DNA from: an uncultured Lachnospiraceae bacterium
Lineage (GTDB): Bacteria > Bacillota > Clostridia > Lachnospirales > Lachnospiraceae
Assembly: GCA_910587895.1 (NCBI GenBank)
Contig: CAJUOE010000104.1
Span: forward strand, 1 to 30,647
Direction of reading: 5' to 3'
DNA: 30,647 bases
Part shown: piece by piece, positions 17,334 to 24,673 of the stretch
Numbering within the stretch: the first letter of the stretch is position 1
Layout of the letters: each line of letters starts with the position of its first letter
The notes under the pieces: model-generated
Database searches by the model: none
The model's input: the letters and a program-made list of their open reading frames with translations, nothing else
What the model was told of the DNA's origin: nothing
Position numbers and translations under genes: made by a program

Positions 17334-17485
17334 GTTCAGCCCGCGCCATTCGCAAAGACGCCTACGGCGTTTTCCCGCTGCCATGCAGCTAACTTTGCTC
17401 ATGAACTGGCGCTCCCTCAGACACAGCAAATCTCGTAAAATCCATACCCGCATGATTTTCCTCAATTTGTTGCGTCTGGCTGAAC
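17334..17485 (-). ncRNA. candidate structured RNA or structured repeat between glmM and the HPr gene
   Basis: Read on the minus strand, this 152-base stretch folds by eye into seven nested helices. An outer stem GTTCAGCC/GGCTGAAC (17478-17485 with 17334-17341, 8 bp perfect) encloses two domains. The first is a 13-position stem (17465-17477 with 17419-17431, one mismatch and one G-U) capped by AAAATC/GATTTT (17454-17459 with 17437-17442). The second is GCGCCA/TGGCGC (17407-17412 with 17343-17348), then GCAAAG/CTTTGC (17393-17398 with 17352-17357), branching into GCTGC-ATG-GCAGC (17377-17389) and ACGCC-GTA-GGCGT (17358-17370). It begins 2 bases after the glmM stop and ends just before the HPr ribosome site. 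I do not recognise a known RNA family. The complementary ends also fit a small non-coding mobile repeat. Confidence 0.6.
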
Positions 17486-17486
17486 T

Positions 17487-17492
17487 ATTATA
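17487..17492 (-). promoter_or_regulatory. possible extended -10 at the glmM 3' end
   Basis: The minus strand reads TGTTATAAT across the last codons and stop of glmM, an extended -10 with a perfect TATAAT. The -35 position 17 bases upstream (GAATTT) is poor. Transcription from it would begin near 17480, inside the first strand of the outer stem of the structured element, and would serve the HPr-rhamnose operon. Confidence 0.4.
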
Positions 17493-18837
17493 ACATTATC
17501 TTCATGATCAAATTCGCCAGCTCCTCGGCATCCTTTGATATCTCATCCTGATTCTTTCCCTCTATCATAACCCTTACAAGGGGTTCCGTTCCAGACGGCC
17601 GGATTAATACCCGTCCTTCTCCTGCAAATTTCTTTTCCAGCTCGCCGACTGCGTGGGCAATTTCCGGATAATCCATAAAATTCTCTTTCTTGTGATTCGG
17701 TACTTTCGCATTTACCAATGCCTGCGGTAATACCTCCATAATGCCTGCGAGTTCCGAAAGCGGCTTCTTCGTCTTTACGATGACCTCCAGCAGATGCAGC
17801 GCACTCAACAGGCCGTCTCCCGTCGTGTTCTCATCCAGGAAAATGATATGCCCGGACTGCTCCCCTCCAATATTATATCCATTTTCTCTCATATTTTCCA
17901 AAACATAACGGTCTCCAACCTTCGTCTGCTCAATATGAATGCCGCATGCTTTGCCCATCAGCGTAAATCCAAGGTTGCTCATAACTGTGCCAACGATGGT
18001 ATCTTTCTTAAGCGTGCCCATCTGTTTCATATCGTTACCAATGATCGCCATCACCTGGTCGCCGTCCACAATATTTCCCTTTTCGTCCACAGCGAGCATA
18101 CGGTCTGCATCCCCGTCAAATGCAATTCCCAGATCCGCCTTCTCATATACCACCCGTGCGCGCAGCTCATCCATATGGGTAGATCCGCAGTTGGCATTGA
18201 TATTGGTGCCGTCCGGATTCGTGTGGATCGCTACCAGATTCGCGCCCAGTCCTTTCAACGTCTCTACCGCTGTATAATGGGATGCTCCCTCTGCGCAGTC
18301 AATGACAAGTTTCATCCCGCTCAAATCCACAGGAACCGTCTGTTTCATAAAGAATACATATTCTTCCCTCGCATCAAAGCGATAGCTTATATTGCCGATT
18401 CCGGAACCAATCGGCAGCGGAACATCTTTCATGCCGTTGTTTATCAACTGTTCAATCTCATCTTCCAGCTCGTCGGAAAGCTTATAGCCCTCCCCATTGA
18501 AAAACTTGATTCCATTAAATTCCATCGGGTTATGAGATGCAGAAATCACAACTCCGGCATCCACCTTATGCTTTCTGGTCAGATACGCAATCGCCGGCGT
18601 CGGCATAACGCCCATATACACCGCATTTGCTCCCACGGAACAAATACCCGCCATCAACGCATTTGCAAGCATCCCTCCGGAGATTCTCGTATCGCATCCA
18701 ACAATAATCGTAGGCTGATGCGCCTTTTCTTTCGTCAGGACATAGGCGCCAGCCTGCCCCAGCTTCATTGCCAGCTCAATCGTTAATTCTTTTCCTGCTA
18801 CTCCTCTTACTCCGTCTGTTCCAAACATTCTCGCCAT
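17488..18837 (-). CDS. glmM: phosphoglucosamine mutase
   Basis: This 449-residue enzyme interconverts glucosamine-6-phosphate and glucosamine-1-phosphate for UDP-GlcNAc and peptidoglycan synthesis. It starts MARMFGTDGVRG; the phosphoserine loop ISASHNP puts the active Ser at residue 101. The metal loop FDGDADR, the sugar-binding GGEQSGHI and the phosphate-binding RPSGTEPLVRVM follow in order. GAGGT lies 7 bases before the ATG. The order cdaA-cdaR-glmM is the conserved Firmicutes arrangement in which CdaR and GlmM modulate the diadenylate cyclase. The last codons contain a possible promoter for the downstream operon. Confidence 0.98.
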   Translation of the reverse strand: MARMFGTDGVRGVAGKELTIELAMKLGQAGAYVLTKEKAHQPTIIVGCDTRISGGMLANALMAGICSVGANAVYMGVMPTPAIAYLTRKHKVDAGVVISASHNPMEFNGIKFFNGEGYKLSDELEDEIEQLINNGMKDVPLPIGSGIGNISYRFDAREEYVFFMKQTVPVDLSGMKLVIDCAEGASHYTAVETLKGLGANLVAIHTNPDGTNINANCGSTHMDELRARVVYEKADLGIAFDGDADRMLAVDEKGNIVDGDQVMAIIGNDMKQMGTLKKDTIVGTVMSNLGFTLMGKACGIHIEQTKVGDRYVLENMRENGYNIGGEQSGHIIFLDENTTGDGLLSALHLLEVIVKTKKPLSELAGIMEVLPQALVNAKVPNHKKENFMDYPEIAHAVGELEKKFAGEGRVLIRPSGTEPLVRVMIEGKNQDEISKDAEELANLIMKIML

Positions 18838-18860
18838 AATTCATACCTCTTTTTCCTTTT

Positions 18861-18940
18861 ATTTTCAAAACTTTTCCTGGTTATTCCGTTCGGTCATCTT
18901 ATTTTCATAACTTTTCCTGGTTATTCCGTTCGGTCATCAT
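18861..18940. repeat. 40-bp tandem duplication over the cdaR stop codon
   Basis: Units 18861-18900 and 18901-18940 are identical at 38 of 40 positions by direct comparison. The second unit holds the final codons and stop of cdaR; the first is an extra copy lying in the cdaR-glmM gap. It leaves cdaR intact and lengthens the spacer before glmM. The near identity suggests a recent slippage or duplication event. Confidence 0.9.
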
Positions 18941-20306
18941 CTTCCGGCGTATCCCCGGCATCCTCATCATCTGCACCGTCATCCGTGTTCCCGCCCGGCT
19001 GATCTTCCGGATCCATTGGCTGATTTTCCCCTTCTTCCAGCTGCTGATTTTTATCTATAATCGTAAACTGTATATTTACCAGCCCCATCAGCTCATACCT
19101 GTCTCCGGGGAAGGTAACCGAGAGCTGTCTTGTATAAGTTCCCGGCTGCAAATCCGTAACATCCAGCAAGGCTTCTATATTTTCTGACGTCAAAGTGTCC
19201 AGGTTTTCTCCCAGCGCACGCACGCTCAGAGACACGAGATCCACCCCAAAATTAAGGTCATACTGGCTGTTCAGCCCTGTAATCTTGATCTTCCTGGTCG
19301 GAAATTCAAATGTTTTCGTCTGTTTCTGCTCAATAACGGCAGTTACCGCAATCTGTCCGGCATTGTCATCCACAAGGGAAATATGCAGTTCCTCAAGATA
19401 AGGCGTAATGTCAACCGTAGTCTCAAAATCTTCCACGGCGCTTTCTATGTCAACAACATTCTCCGGAATGGTAATTACGCTGATGGAATTTAAAACAGCA
19501 GCCTTTCCTTTCACCAATACTGTCTCCGGCGCACATTCCACCTCGCGCAGTTCAAATCCCGCAGCAGGCTCGCCGGCAACCTGGCAGCGCACCGGCACGC
19601 TTCTCGCCGCCCAGATTTCCGCCTTAATCGTCACGGCAGTCTGATTCATCTCCAGAAGATCCGAAGAAATCACAGAATCATTTTCATCGTACAAGGTCGG
19701 TATGACGCTGTCCGATACATCGCTGGAAACTCCATCCACGTTGATAGACACGCCTACCCGGCTGATTTTGGAAACGGCGGACGCAGGTCCTGAAACTTTC
19801 AGAAGATTCGGCGTCACTTCTACATTTCCTATCGCATATCCGTCCGCCGGCGTTCCGGCAGCCTCGGCAGAAATCACAAATTTCTTCTCCAGGCGATCCT
19901 CCAGCGTAATCTTAATATTCACGCTTCTGCGCACAATCTCAATCCGTGCATTATTCCTCTTCGCCGTCACCTCAATGGGGACAAGTTTCGTCTCCCCTTC
20001 CTGGCTCAAATCCACCTGGCTCAAATCCGCTGTTGCACTGAAATCGTCCGACGACATATTATCCACAAAACTTCTGGGACCGGAAATATAAAACACTGCA
20101 ATATCGCTGTCACCTACAATACTCGGCACCTTGCCCATCTCTGTGATGACATCCTTGTTAATCACCTCAACCGGAATCGAAAATGATTTTGTGGATTCTG
20201 GATCCGCAATACTCACGACTACCAGCCAGAGCACTACGGAGAAAAGGATAGACAATAATTTCAGTCCCATGTTATTTGTCAGATGTTTCATCATTTTTCG
20301 AAACAT
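18921..20306 (-). CDS. cdaR: YbbR-domain regulator of diadenylate cyclase
   Basis: This 461-residue protein has a short cytoplasmic start, one membrane segment at about residues 13-33 (MGLKLLSILFSVVLWLVVVS) and an extracellular region built of YbbR repeats, with cores such as EVINKDVITEMG, AAGTPADGYAIGNVEVTPNLL and AGEPAAGFELREVECAPETV. It ends in a very acidic, low-complexity tail of about 40 residues. CdaR proteins bind CdaA and alter c-di-AMP synthesis in response to the envelope. The start overlaps the end of cdaA by 35 bases, and GGAGG lies 7 bases before the ATG. The stop codon lies within a 40-bp tandem duplication. Confidence 0.93.
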   Translation of the reverse strand: MFRKMMKHLTNNMGLKLLSILFSVVLWLVVVSIADPESTKSFSIPVEVINKDVITEMGKVPSIVGDSDIAVFYISGPRSFVDNMSSDDFSATADLSQVDLSQEGETKLVPIEVTAKRNNARIEIVRRSVNIKITLEDRLEKKFVISAEAAGTPADGYAIGNVEVTPNLLKVSGPASAVSKISRVGVSINVDGVSSDVSDSVIPTLYDENDSVISSDLLEMNQTAVTIKAEIWAARSVPVRCQVAGEPAAGFELREVECAPETVLVKGKAAVLNSISVITIPENVVDIESAVEDFETTVDITPYLEELHISLVDDNAGQIAVTAVIEQKQTKTFEFPTRKIKITGLNSQYDLNFGVDLVSLSVRALGENLDTLTSENIEALLDVTDLQPGTYTRQLSVTFPGDRYELMGLVNIQFTIIDKNQQLEEGENQPMDPEDQPGGNTDDGADDEDAGDTPEDDDRTE

Positions 20307-21177
20307 GCCTCATCCTCCTTTTCCAGATTCGGAACCTGCTCACATCCATAGAGCCTTTCCGAATGAAATTTAATTTCCCTCTAAGATACTCTGCATCCAC
20401 ATTCCGGTACAGCTCTCCGCCGATGGCAATTGATACATTTCCGGTTTCCTCGGATACCACAATTGTCAGCGCATCGCACACTTCGCTGATTCCCACGGCC
20501 GCACGATGCCTGGTTCCCAGCTCCTTGCTCAGTTCCATATTATCCGAAAGCGGCAGATAGCAGGTAGCGGAAACAACCCGGTTGCCGCGTACAATAATAG
20601 CGCCATCGTGCAACGGCGTATTATGCTCAAATATATTGATTAACAATTGGCTGGACACCAGTGAATCCAGCGCAATTCCTGTTCTCTCATATTCACTCAG
20701 CACCACGTTCTGTTCTATGACAATCAATGCTCCTGTCTTGACCTTCGCCATCTCATAAGTCGCCTTTACCAGCTCGCCGGCAACTTTCTCACTGAATCGC
20801 TCCTGTTCCTTCTGGGAGTCAAAGGAAAACAGCGAAGTGATAAAGCTCTTCTGCCCGAGCTGCTCCAAAGCGCGGCGCAGTTCTGGCTGAAAGACAATGA
20901 CAATCGCAATTGCAACCACATTGACAATCTTTCCGACAATCCATAGAATCGTATTCATCTGGAAAACTGCCGCAATGAGAATGAAGACCGCAACCACAAG
21001 AATCCCTTTTAGCAAATTCCACGCCCTGGTCTTCTTAATCCATACTAAAATATTATAGAGCAGAAATGAGATGATAACAATTTCTACAATATCAATTTTT
21101 GTAATCTGGGGGCTTTCTACCCAGAACAGATATTTGGACGCAAATGAATTTATAAATGCGAACAACTCCTGTATCAT
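20272..21177 (-). CDS. cdaA: diadenylate cyclase
   Basis: This 301-residue membrane enzyme makes c-di-AMP from two ATP. About three membrane segments occupy residues 30-98, followed by the short coil FQPELRRALEQLG and the DAC catalytic domain. The DAC motifs are clear: DGA at residues 191-193 within LHDGAIIVRGNRV, and RHR at residues 223-225 within GTRHRAAVGISE. The basic C-terminal tail (KRRMRHVSKNDE) is somewhat longer than in Bacillus CdaA. Its gene overlaps cdaR, and glmM follows, the classic regulatory trio. Two unrecognised membrane genes lie immediately upstream in the same direction. Confidence 0.97.
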   Translation of the reverse strand: MIQELFAFINSFASKYLFWVESPQITKIDIVEIVIISFLLYNILVWIKKTRAWNLLKGILVVAVFILIAAVFQMNTILWIVGKIVNVVAIAIVIVFQPELRRALEQLGQKSFITSLFSFDSQKEQERFSEKVAGELVKATYEMAKVKTGALIVIEQNVVLSEYERTGIALDSLVSSQLLINIFEHNTPLHDGAIIVRGNRVVSATCYLPLSDNMELSKELGTRHRAAVGISEVCDALTIVVSEETGNVSIAIGGELYRNVDAEYLRGKLNFIRKGSMDVSRFRIWKRRMRHVSKNDETSDK

Positions 21178-21199
21178 ACTTCCATTTCCTTTCTCTTGC

Positions 21200-22189
21200 T
21201 TAATGCATCAAATCCCGGTCAATATCCAGCTCCTGAGCCAGTTCCCTCCTGCTAATCGTCGCCTTTTTGGGTGTAATGCGTTTCACCCGCTTATCCTTTC
21301 TGGCAAGATATACTTTGGGAACTGCTTTCACAAAGTAATAATATTCATCATCCTCAAATTGTACCCGTTCAATTCTGGAATAATCCAAATTATAGAAAAA
21401 GAATTCCAAAATCATGCAAATAATGACTGACACCGCCGTGCCGATAAGCACCCACATAATTTTCTCCGGCATTCCCAGCAGAACATAGCCCGCCAGAAGA
21501 ATAACCATTTGCACCAGACTCCCCGAAAACAGGGCGACCCGCCATGCAAAATTCATGGATTGCCTTCGAATGATATAAACCAGCAGAGATGTAATCAGAA
21601 ATGCTGTGATGACGAGATACATTTCCCTGTTCCCTGTCAATATCTTCAATGCCGCTATAAACCTGGCGGTGCCTTCCACTTCCTCCCCGGAAGTAAAATT
21701 CATAATGTTGCTTTTTACGCCATCAATGTAAAAAAATACCATCGCGCCGCTGACTACCGATAGATACGCAGACGGCCTGCACAAAAGCCCTGCGGAAACC
21801 GGCACTACCTGCGGAATTCGAAAAAAACATAGCACAGGCGTTAAAATCGCCGTATAACCGTGTTTGGGGGCGTACATCCCATACAGGAAAAACAACAGCA
21901 GCATCAAACATAAACCAATCACGCAGACTTCAAGCGATAACGCGGATAAATGGATTAACACCAGGCCGCACGCCGCCGCCACCATAATATTGATCGGCAT
22001 GAACGCACAGACCAGCGAAAGGAGCAGCGCTGCCGCCGGCTGATTCAGCTGTTCCCGATAACCAAGCTGGCTGTTTATCAGGAAAAAAATCACCAGCCCC
22101 AGCAGAAATTTCATTCCCACCGTAACATACACCTCATATCTCCCGTAAAAATTCCGCAGTCTCTCTCTTATTTCCAATAATCCTGTCAT
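21200..22189 (-). CDS. polytopic membrane protein of unknown function
   Basis: This protein of about 329 residues has roughly nine to ten hydrophobic segments over residues 20-265 and a charged cytoplasmic tail of about 60 residues containing FEDDEYYYFVKAVPKVYLARKD. I recognise no named family. The start is set at the ATG at 22189, because GGAGG is 7 bases upstream; a TTG at 22195 in the same frame is only 1 base from that site. It begins 2 bases after the stop of the upstream small membrane gene and ends 22 bases before cdaA, so the three genes probably form one operon. A link to envelope or c-di-AMP signalling is suggested by position alone. Confidence 0.75.
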   Translation of the reverse strand: MTGLLEIRERLRNFYGRYEVYVTVGMKFLLGLVIFFLINSQLGYREQLNQPAAALLLSLVCAFMPINIMVAAACGLVLIHLSALSLEVCVIGLCLMLLLFFLYGMYAPKHGYTAILTPVLCFFRIPQVVPVSAGLLCRPSAYLSVVSGAMVFFYIDGVKSNIMNFTSGEEVEGTARFIAALKILTGNREMYLVITAFLITSLLVYIIRRQSMNFAWRVALFSGSLVQMVILLAGYVLLGMPEKIMWVLIGTAVSVIICMILEFFFYNLDYSRIERVQFEDDEYYYFVKAVPKVYLARKDKRVKRITPKKATISRRELAQELDIDRDLMH

Positions 22190-22191
22190 TT

Positions 22192-22686
22192 TCAATCCTC
22201 CAAAGGCAGCGACCTTTCTTCTCTCTCCTGTAGTCTCTCTACCTTCCTCATTACAGAATGATACTCTTTGATACTGGCCGTCGCCTTCGTATAACGCCAG
22301 TTGTATACCACAAGGGCAATGACCTCATAAACTGCCACAAAGACCGCATATATCATCAGGACAAATGTTCCGAGCTCTACCAGATCTCTCTTTGCCAGAA
22401 GCTCTGTAATCTGTTCCATCTCATACAGTATCCAGCAGAAAAACAGGATTCCAAAAGCAATGCTCGATGTGATGAACGATTTCATCATGCCGAGAGCCAC
22501 ATAATCCTTGCGGTAATACTGTTTTATGGGCATATATTCTTTTCCTTTTCCCTCCTCGTAGGAGGCCATCTTCGTCATCAGACGAATCCGATCTTCATTC
22601 AACATATCTGCACCATTCGGCTCCATAACATCCAAACAGCAGACGAAACCCTGAAAATCCATGCTTTCCAAGGTCCTCCCATCCAC
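22192..22686 (-). CDS. small membrane protein of unknown function
   Basis: This protein of up to 164 residues has about two hydrophobic segments (near 65-85 and 100-125) and a basic, coiled-coil-prone C-terminus (SVMRKVERLQEREERS). No family is recognised. The start is uncertain: the longest frame begins with GTG at 22686 without a good ribosome site, and an ATG at 22662 has GGGAGG about 12 bases upstream. It sits between yvyF and the larger membrane protein, tightly spaced with both, and is probably co-transcribed with them. Confidence 0.65.
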   Translation of the reverse strand: MDGRTLESMDFQGFVCCLDVMEPNGADMLNEDRIRLMTKMASYEEGKGKEYMPIKQYYRKDYVALGMMKSFITSSIAFGILFFCWILYEMEQITELLAKRDLVELGTFVLMIYAVFVAVYEVIALVVYNWRYTKATASIKEYHSVMRKVERLQEREERSLPLED

Positions 22687-22709
22687 CAGGCGTTAAACTG
22701 CCAGCCATC

Positions 22710-23120
22710 TTATTTATCCAAAAACCTCATGCGGTTCTTATCTGCATCCTTCTTCGGCGGTTCTACCAATGTTGCTTTCGCTTTCTTAGTCGCGCCGGAC
22801 AGGTCATTGATCAGACCGTTTTTGCACTTGCTGCAAAATCTTCCCGTCAAAATCTTTGCTCCGCATCCCTCACACTCCAGCGTAATCTGGGATTCTTCCG
22901 TGAAAGAAAGACGTTCCTCCCTGACCCACTGCCGGATTTGCTTTGTAGACACATCATTTTCTTCTGATACCACGCTCATTGGCGCCTTGGGATTTTCCCT
23001 CAAAAATTGCTTTACCTGCTGAAACTTATCTTCCAGTCCTGCAATACAGGCGGGACACAATGGCGGGCCCTGCAGATAATTAAAAAGTCTTCCACAACCT
23101 TTGCAATTTCTAACTTCCAT
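22710..23120 (-). CDS. yvyF: flagellar-operon zinc-ribbon protein, YvyF/TIGR03826 type
   Basis: This 136-residue protein has an N-terminal Cys pattern (CKGCGRLF then CPAC), a helix-turn-helix-like middle (SVVSEENDVSTKQIRQWVREERL), and a second zinc-type pattern near the end (CEGCGAKI then CSKC). This matches the YvyF family, found beside comFC and flgM in Bacillus and other flagellated Firmicutes. Its precise role is not established; a flagellar regulatory function has been proposed for the family. It starts 4 bases after comFC, whose last codons carry its AGGAGG ribosome site, so the pair is translationally linked. No flgM follows here, unlike in Bacillus. Confidence 0.85.
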   Translation of the reverse strand: MEVRNCKGCGRLFNYLQGPPLCPACIAGLEDKFQQVKQFLRENPKAPMSVVSEENDVSTKQIRQWVREERLSFTEESQITLECEGCGAKILTGRFCSKCKNGLINDLSGATKKAKATLVEPPKKDADKNRMRFLDK

Positions 23121-23124
23121 ACCC

Positions 23125-23862
23125 TCATTCCTCCTGATAGCCTCTTCCGATGCTAAGGCTCAGACAGTAAATTTCTCCTGCACCTGAACGTTTCAGCTCT
23201 CCTGCCGCCTCCCGCATCGTACTTCCTGTAGTGTATATATCATCAATAAGTAATATATGGTTTAATTGTACCTTATTTGCCGTTGTTTTAAAAGCTTTTT
23301 TCAAATTATTTTTACGTTCTTCATCATTTAGTTCTTTTTGTGCCCTGGTATCGCGCACACGGATCAGTAATTTCCGGTAAACCGGAATCCCTGTCTGCCT
23401 GTGAATCTCGCGGGCAATCCGCTCTGCCTGGTTAAATCCGCGCTGGCGCATCCGCTTTTGGGATAGCGGAATAGGGACTATGGCGTCAATCCCGCATCGT
23501 TTCATCCAATCCCCATAAACACGAACCAGTTCCCTGCCATAGAAACGCGCATACTCCTGCCTTCCGTGATACTTGAAACGGTAAATGGATTCCTGCACCG
23601 CCCCACGGTATACCCAGAGCGCCTTTCCCTGCTTGAATTCACGTTTGTGGCGTACACAGTCATAACAATACTCTGTCCGTTCATCGTCCAGTGGCTGACC
23701 GCATTTTTTGCAGACAGGCTCCTGCACGTACTCCGGCTTGCCGCTGCATACATTACAGACGAACTCCGGCGGCAGAAACACAGAAGAAAACATCACTTCA
23801 TCGCAAAACGGACAACGCGGCGGAAACAAAAGATGTACCAGATGCCTCAAATAAATTTTCAC
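23125..23862 (-). CDS. comFC: ComFC-type phosphoribosyltransferase
   Basis: This 245-residue protein has an N-terminal zinc-finger region (FPPRCPFCDEV, CNVC, then CKKCGQPL and CYDC) and a C-terminal phosphoribosyltransferase domain with the PRPP-binding loop ILLIDDIYTTGSTMREA near residue 205. RQRGFNQAE is another family mark. In Bacillus and related bacteria ComFC acts in DNA uptake and processing during competence. The start is a GTG at 23862 without an obvious ribosome site, so the exact start is uncertain by a few codons. Next upstream is the inverted-repeat element; yvyF follows at 4 bases, the same order as in Bacillus. Confidence 0.92.
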   Translation of the reverse strand: MKIYLRHLVHLLFPPRCPFCDEVMFSSVFLPPEFVCNVCSGKPEYVQEPVCKKCGQPLDDERTEYCYDCVRHKREFKQGKALWVYRGAVQESIYRFKYHGRQEYARFYGRELVRVYGDWMKRCGIDAIVPIPLSQKRMRQRGFNQAERIAREIHRQTGIPVYRKLLIRVRDTRAQKELNDEERKNNLKKAFKTTANKVQLNHILLIDDIYTTGSTMREAAGELKRSGAGEIYCLSLSIGRGYQEE

Positions 23863-23902
23863 TGTTATTTTCTGAAAAATCTCTCTGACAGATTATTATT
23901 CT

Positions 23903-23930
23903 AACATATTTCATCCTATGATTCTATCAA
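23903..23930 (-). promoter_or_regulatory. weak promoter candidate for comFC
   Basis: On the minus strand TTGATA (23925-23930) and TATGTT (23903-23908) are 16 bases apart. It lies between the outer end of the inverted repeat and comFC, the only place a comFC-proximal promoter could be. The -10 match is modest. Confidence 0.3.
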
Positions 23931-23976
23931 TAATTTCGAAAGATTTCATTAAATATTCCTCTGGAAATCCTCATCA

Positions 23977-24673
23977 ATGGCAGTTTCACCTCAAAATCTT
24001 CTATTACACTTTCCCCGGCGGGGATTTCCGGCATAAAACAATAAAAATATTTATGGGAATTTCCCACCATTCAATAAATTTTATTTTCTCCGCCAACGGC
24101 AGACTAAACCGGGATTTCTAGCATCTCTAACTTCGGGGATGGACGGATATGATTAATTCCGCCCAATTCAAACTCGGCTTTCCTTACTGCGGTAAGGCAT
24201 CGTGGCAAAACGGTTTTTCTGGGGTAGGAAGTCCTTCGTGTGTTTTCCTTGCCAGCGGCATAAAGACATCAAGGGTATGCCGAATGACCTGTTTGAGGGA
24301 CTGCAATGCCATATTTGTAAAACTTTCTGTATTTTTATAGCAGTCCCGAGTTTCATCGGCATACCCTGCTTTCAGATGTCTGTTGCCGCTGTTAGGAAAA
24401 CCAGAAGGGCTGTCCGTGAAGAAAAACCGTTTTCTTGCCCATGATGCTTTAGTGGCAGTAAGGAAAACCTCAAACAGTGAAGTTGGGCGGAATATATTTC
24501 GTCCATTCCCCGGAGATAAGAGATGCACGAAATCCCTCAAATGTCTGCCTTTTGGCAAAGAGAATAAAATCTGCCAAATTGATAATATTCCCATAAATAT
24601 TTTATTATCATCACCGTCGAAAAGCCCCGCCGGGAAAATTGTGAACTCCCATATTTTGAGGCGAAACTGCCAT
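23977..24673. repeat. giant imperfect inverted repeat (foldback/MITE-like element)
   Basis: The 748-base gap between recD2 and comFC is mostly one large near-palindrome centred near 24324, with arms of about 340 bases. Matching pairs from outside inward include ATGGCAGTTTC at 23977 with GAAACTGCCAT at 24663, CCCGGCGGGG (24014-24023) with CCCCGCCGGG (24625-24634), the TATTTATGGGAAT block on both arms, GCATCTCT, ATTCCGCCCA, TTTTCCTTACTGC, AACGGTTTTTCT, GGTATGCCGA and, near the centre, GGGACTGC (24297-24304) with GCAGTCCC (24340-24347). The arms are diverged, with small insertions, but alignable throughout. The right arm runs about 60 bases into the recD2 reading frame. Short frames inside are shadows of the palindrome. 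No transposase gene or clear target duplication is seen. Confidence 0.85.

Noticed and set aside
17310..17465. N-terminal extension of the HPr frame by 52 codons.
   Set aside because: It reads through the structured element, is Arg- and Trp-rich unlike HPr, and the true start has an ideal AAGGAGG site.
17334..17485. Assignment of the structured element to the T-box, glmS, SRP or 6S RNA classes.
   Set aside because: The marker sequences or layouts of these classes, such as the T-box antiterminator or the SRP tetraloop domain, are not seen.
17794..18786. A 330-codon plus-strand open frame.
   Set aside because: It is fully antisense to glmM, whose motifs are complete; its composition is that of a shadow frame.
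24184..24594. A 136-codon minus-strand frame inside the inverted repeat, and similar short plus-strand frames.
   Set aside because: They follow the symmetry of the palindrome, lack ribosome sites and resemble no protein family; the arms contain frame-breaking insertions relative to each other.
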